DNA from: Whitmania pigra
Lineage: Eukaryota > Annelida > Clitellata > Hirudinida > Haemopidae
Length of the DNA: 64,000 bases
Direction of reading: 5' to 3'
Assembly (NCBI GenBank): GCA_021613335.1
Contig: JAJTWR010000231.1
Coordinates: 1,995,001 to 2,059,000 of the forward strand
The first letter of the stretch is position 1, and each line of letters opens with the position of its first letter. The notes beneath the pieces were generated by a model, which saw nothing but the letters and a program-made list of their open reading frames with translations, did not search any database and was not told the DNA's origin. Made by a program: the position numbers and the translations under genes. Shown in pieces: positions 62,081-64,000 of this stretch.

Positions 62081-64000
62081 AGCCGTATCCAGTTTAAAAA
62101 AAGAAATGCAATTTCTTTCGACAGATACGTCTTAGTCTCCGACAAATGATACGCGACACTGAAAAAGATTCGAGGACACACTTGGCTTTTAAACGCACCA
62201 GTACCACAAAGGCAATCAACTTTGGAGGTTAAGAACAACAGGACAACTTTTCATTAAGACTTAACAGCTTAACCTTCAACAAGTTTCTGATTTCTTTTGC
62301 CTTTTAATTTTTGATCAATCAGTATTTAATTATGCAATATTTAATTCAATTTCGCAATAGCTAACGCACGCCAACGACGATTTTTACAAAACAGGGAGCT
62401 TTGGTAGGCGTCTTGGATTGGACGATAGTGTCAATTCTTCCTGGGTATTTAAAGTTTTTAGTTGCTTATTTCATAAGGATATCACAGCAAACAAGCAAAT
62501 ATTACCATAAATACTACCATTGAATAATTTACTGATTCTGTCAGCAGTGTCCTACCCGCAAACCCTTAAAACGCGGTAAAATTAAATAATTGCGCGACGC
62601 TATCTATCAAGAAAGTTTAAATTTTGTTAAATCAAATTTCATGAGTAAAATCCTAAATTTTAAATACCTTTGAGATGACATGATCTGTACAATAACTAAG
62701 CATTGAATAAGAAAGCTGAATTGACCAGCTGAAACTGCTTCACTGCGGCTGCACACTTCACAACTGATATCAATTCATAATAATTTCACAAACTTTTGGA
62801 CCACGTGAGAAGCTCATTATAAAGGCTTTTGATAACAAATTTTAATCCAAACACATTAAATGGCCTGAGTTGTTGTCATGTGTTGCCTTTCTACAAAAGT
62901 CGTTTTTATGTTGATGATTTATCTATAATTTTTTAAATTTTGGTTCGTGTCAATGAATTACTCGACAGCATGATCAACAACATATTCAAAGTTTTAAAAA
63001 CCCATAAATTTGTTTTATGAAGGCAATGACCATACGTCCTAATCATCTAGTTATGAAATGTACATTAATAGAACACAACCACACACGCACATGCATTACG
63101 TCCACGTCCTAATTAGCTGGGCAATGAAATAGTCAAGACATTGGCTCAGAATTTTTTGTCACTAAAAGCTTTAGAAAATGCTCACGAAGCGATATTCGTG
63201 TCCATTTTTCAAGATATCGCCAAAAAGCAAAGATCCTTCATTGACACGCTTCCAGGCAGCTGCCTCACTCCCTTCCACAGCATCACCATCTCCTCTCTTA
63301 TCCTCTACCCTGAATAAGGCAGCGACACTAGCCGTAATGGAGAAGCGCATAAATATAGAAGCTAGAAAATTTGTAAATATCGTTCGATAGTCATTAGGTT
63401 AATATAACAAATTAAATTAGGCATCTGGAAACAAATGATTCCATGGATTACACCGGTACATAATCTGTCTTAATTAGAGCATCTGATAATTGGATGAAAC
63501 GTTTAATAACTAACTGAGGAAGCGACTAAAAGGAATTGATTTTGCTCGGTTTCCAGGAGAAATTGTATCAAAATTGTTAATTGTCGTGCCATGGAGTGCT
63601 GTAAGCAATGAAGTTTTTCTTCAATCTTGATTAAATGTCTTCTGAGGGCGCTAATTGAGAATCGCAAGGAAATTTTCTTAGACCCAAATAAGCTTACTAT
63701 GGCACTAAACAGTGCCTCGAGATCAGAAGATGATCAAGAAGAAAGATTGGCCATAGGTAAACAAACTTCGGCGAGGCGATTTTCTTGCTATTGCCATATT
63801 GTTCCAATATGAAGTATGTATAGGCTAATAGCATTTTTCCAGCATAAGTGATATACTATGTACTTGTTAATAATAATAATTATCGCTATTAAAACCGAAT
63901 AAAAGTTAAATGTTGGTGTCATTGTTGAAACGTAGGACCCTCCTCTGATGCGGTGTTGAGAGAGCAGAGCCAAAGAGGTCAGAGTTGTTGTGCAAAATTC
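62081..64000. other. 5' region of the Na+/K+-ATPase gene; no other gene recognised
   Basis: Likely contains 5' UTR exon(s) and promoter. One candidate leader exon ends at a GTATTT donor near 62668 (minus strand) and carries a short upstream ATG (MSSQ), which does not fit the phase of the coding exons and would be an upstream ORF if transcribed. Plus-strand frames at 63178-63390 and 63627-63812 have no family resemblance. Confidence 0.4.

Noticed and set aside
62668..62681. ATG of MSSQ as start of the Na+/K+-ATPase
   Set aside because: Its donor phase does not match any following coding exon; ATG at 62080 does.

Overview
The window is intron-rich, AT-rich nuclear DNA from an animal. Its genes are spliced with GT-AG introns, and the orthologues are recognisably metazoan: an SK channel, VWA8, TIMM10, VDAC, a USP36/42-type deubiquitinase, NOL11, NRDE2, PUS10 and a Na+/K+-ATPase alpha subunit. 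Ancestral intron density is well kept (VWA8 is split into about 45 coding exons), and DNA transposons (Tc1/mariner and hAT) are frequent. The sequence alone does not fix the phylum; an invertebrate is most likely.

Layout. 1-4.9 kb: 3' half of an SK-type Ca2+-activated K+ channel (+), whose upstream exons lie outside the window. 5.8-7.4 kb: a dead Tc1/mariner element with an IR/DR structure. 8.3-10.0 kb: a complete PIG3-type quinone oxidoreductase (-). 10.6-23.9 kb: complete VWA8, a mitochondrial AAA+/VWA protein (-). 23.9-27.7 kb: gene-poor, transposon-rich DNA with an hAT MITE and a decayed coding block. 27.7-35.4 kb: a recent tandem duplication carrying two trypsin-like serine protease genes (+), with an hAT relic inserted in the first unit only. 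35.45-36.64 kb: an hAT deletion derivative with a perfect 8-bp target duplication. 37.1-41.5 kb: TIMM10 and VDAC (+). 41.8-62.1 kb: USP (-), NOL11 (+), NRDE2 (-), PUS10 (+) and a divergent Na+/K+-ATPase alpha (-), packed on strictly alternating strands.

Functional themes. Three genes make mitochondrial proteins (VWA8, TIMM10, VDAC). Four make nuclear RNA or ribosome-biogenesis proteins: the USP36-like enzyme and NOL11 share one 0.7-kb intergenic region, and NRDE2 and PUS10 share another of 0.4 kb. I reconstructed exons by hand from splice signals, reading frame and family similarity. Nearly all exon junctions keep frame; the one exception in VWA8 is flagged.

Most notable observations: (1) a Na+/K+-ATPase alpha paralogue in which K+/Na+-coordinating residues are replaced (TM5 Ser-Asn to His-Met, TM8 Asp to Asn) and the C-terminal tyrosine pair is lost; (2) the duplicated proteases, whose exons differ almost only by amino-acid-changing, clustered substitutions while introns and the last exon stay nearly identical; (3) three independent DNA-transposon insertions with readable termini.
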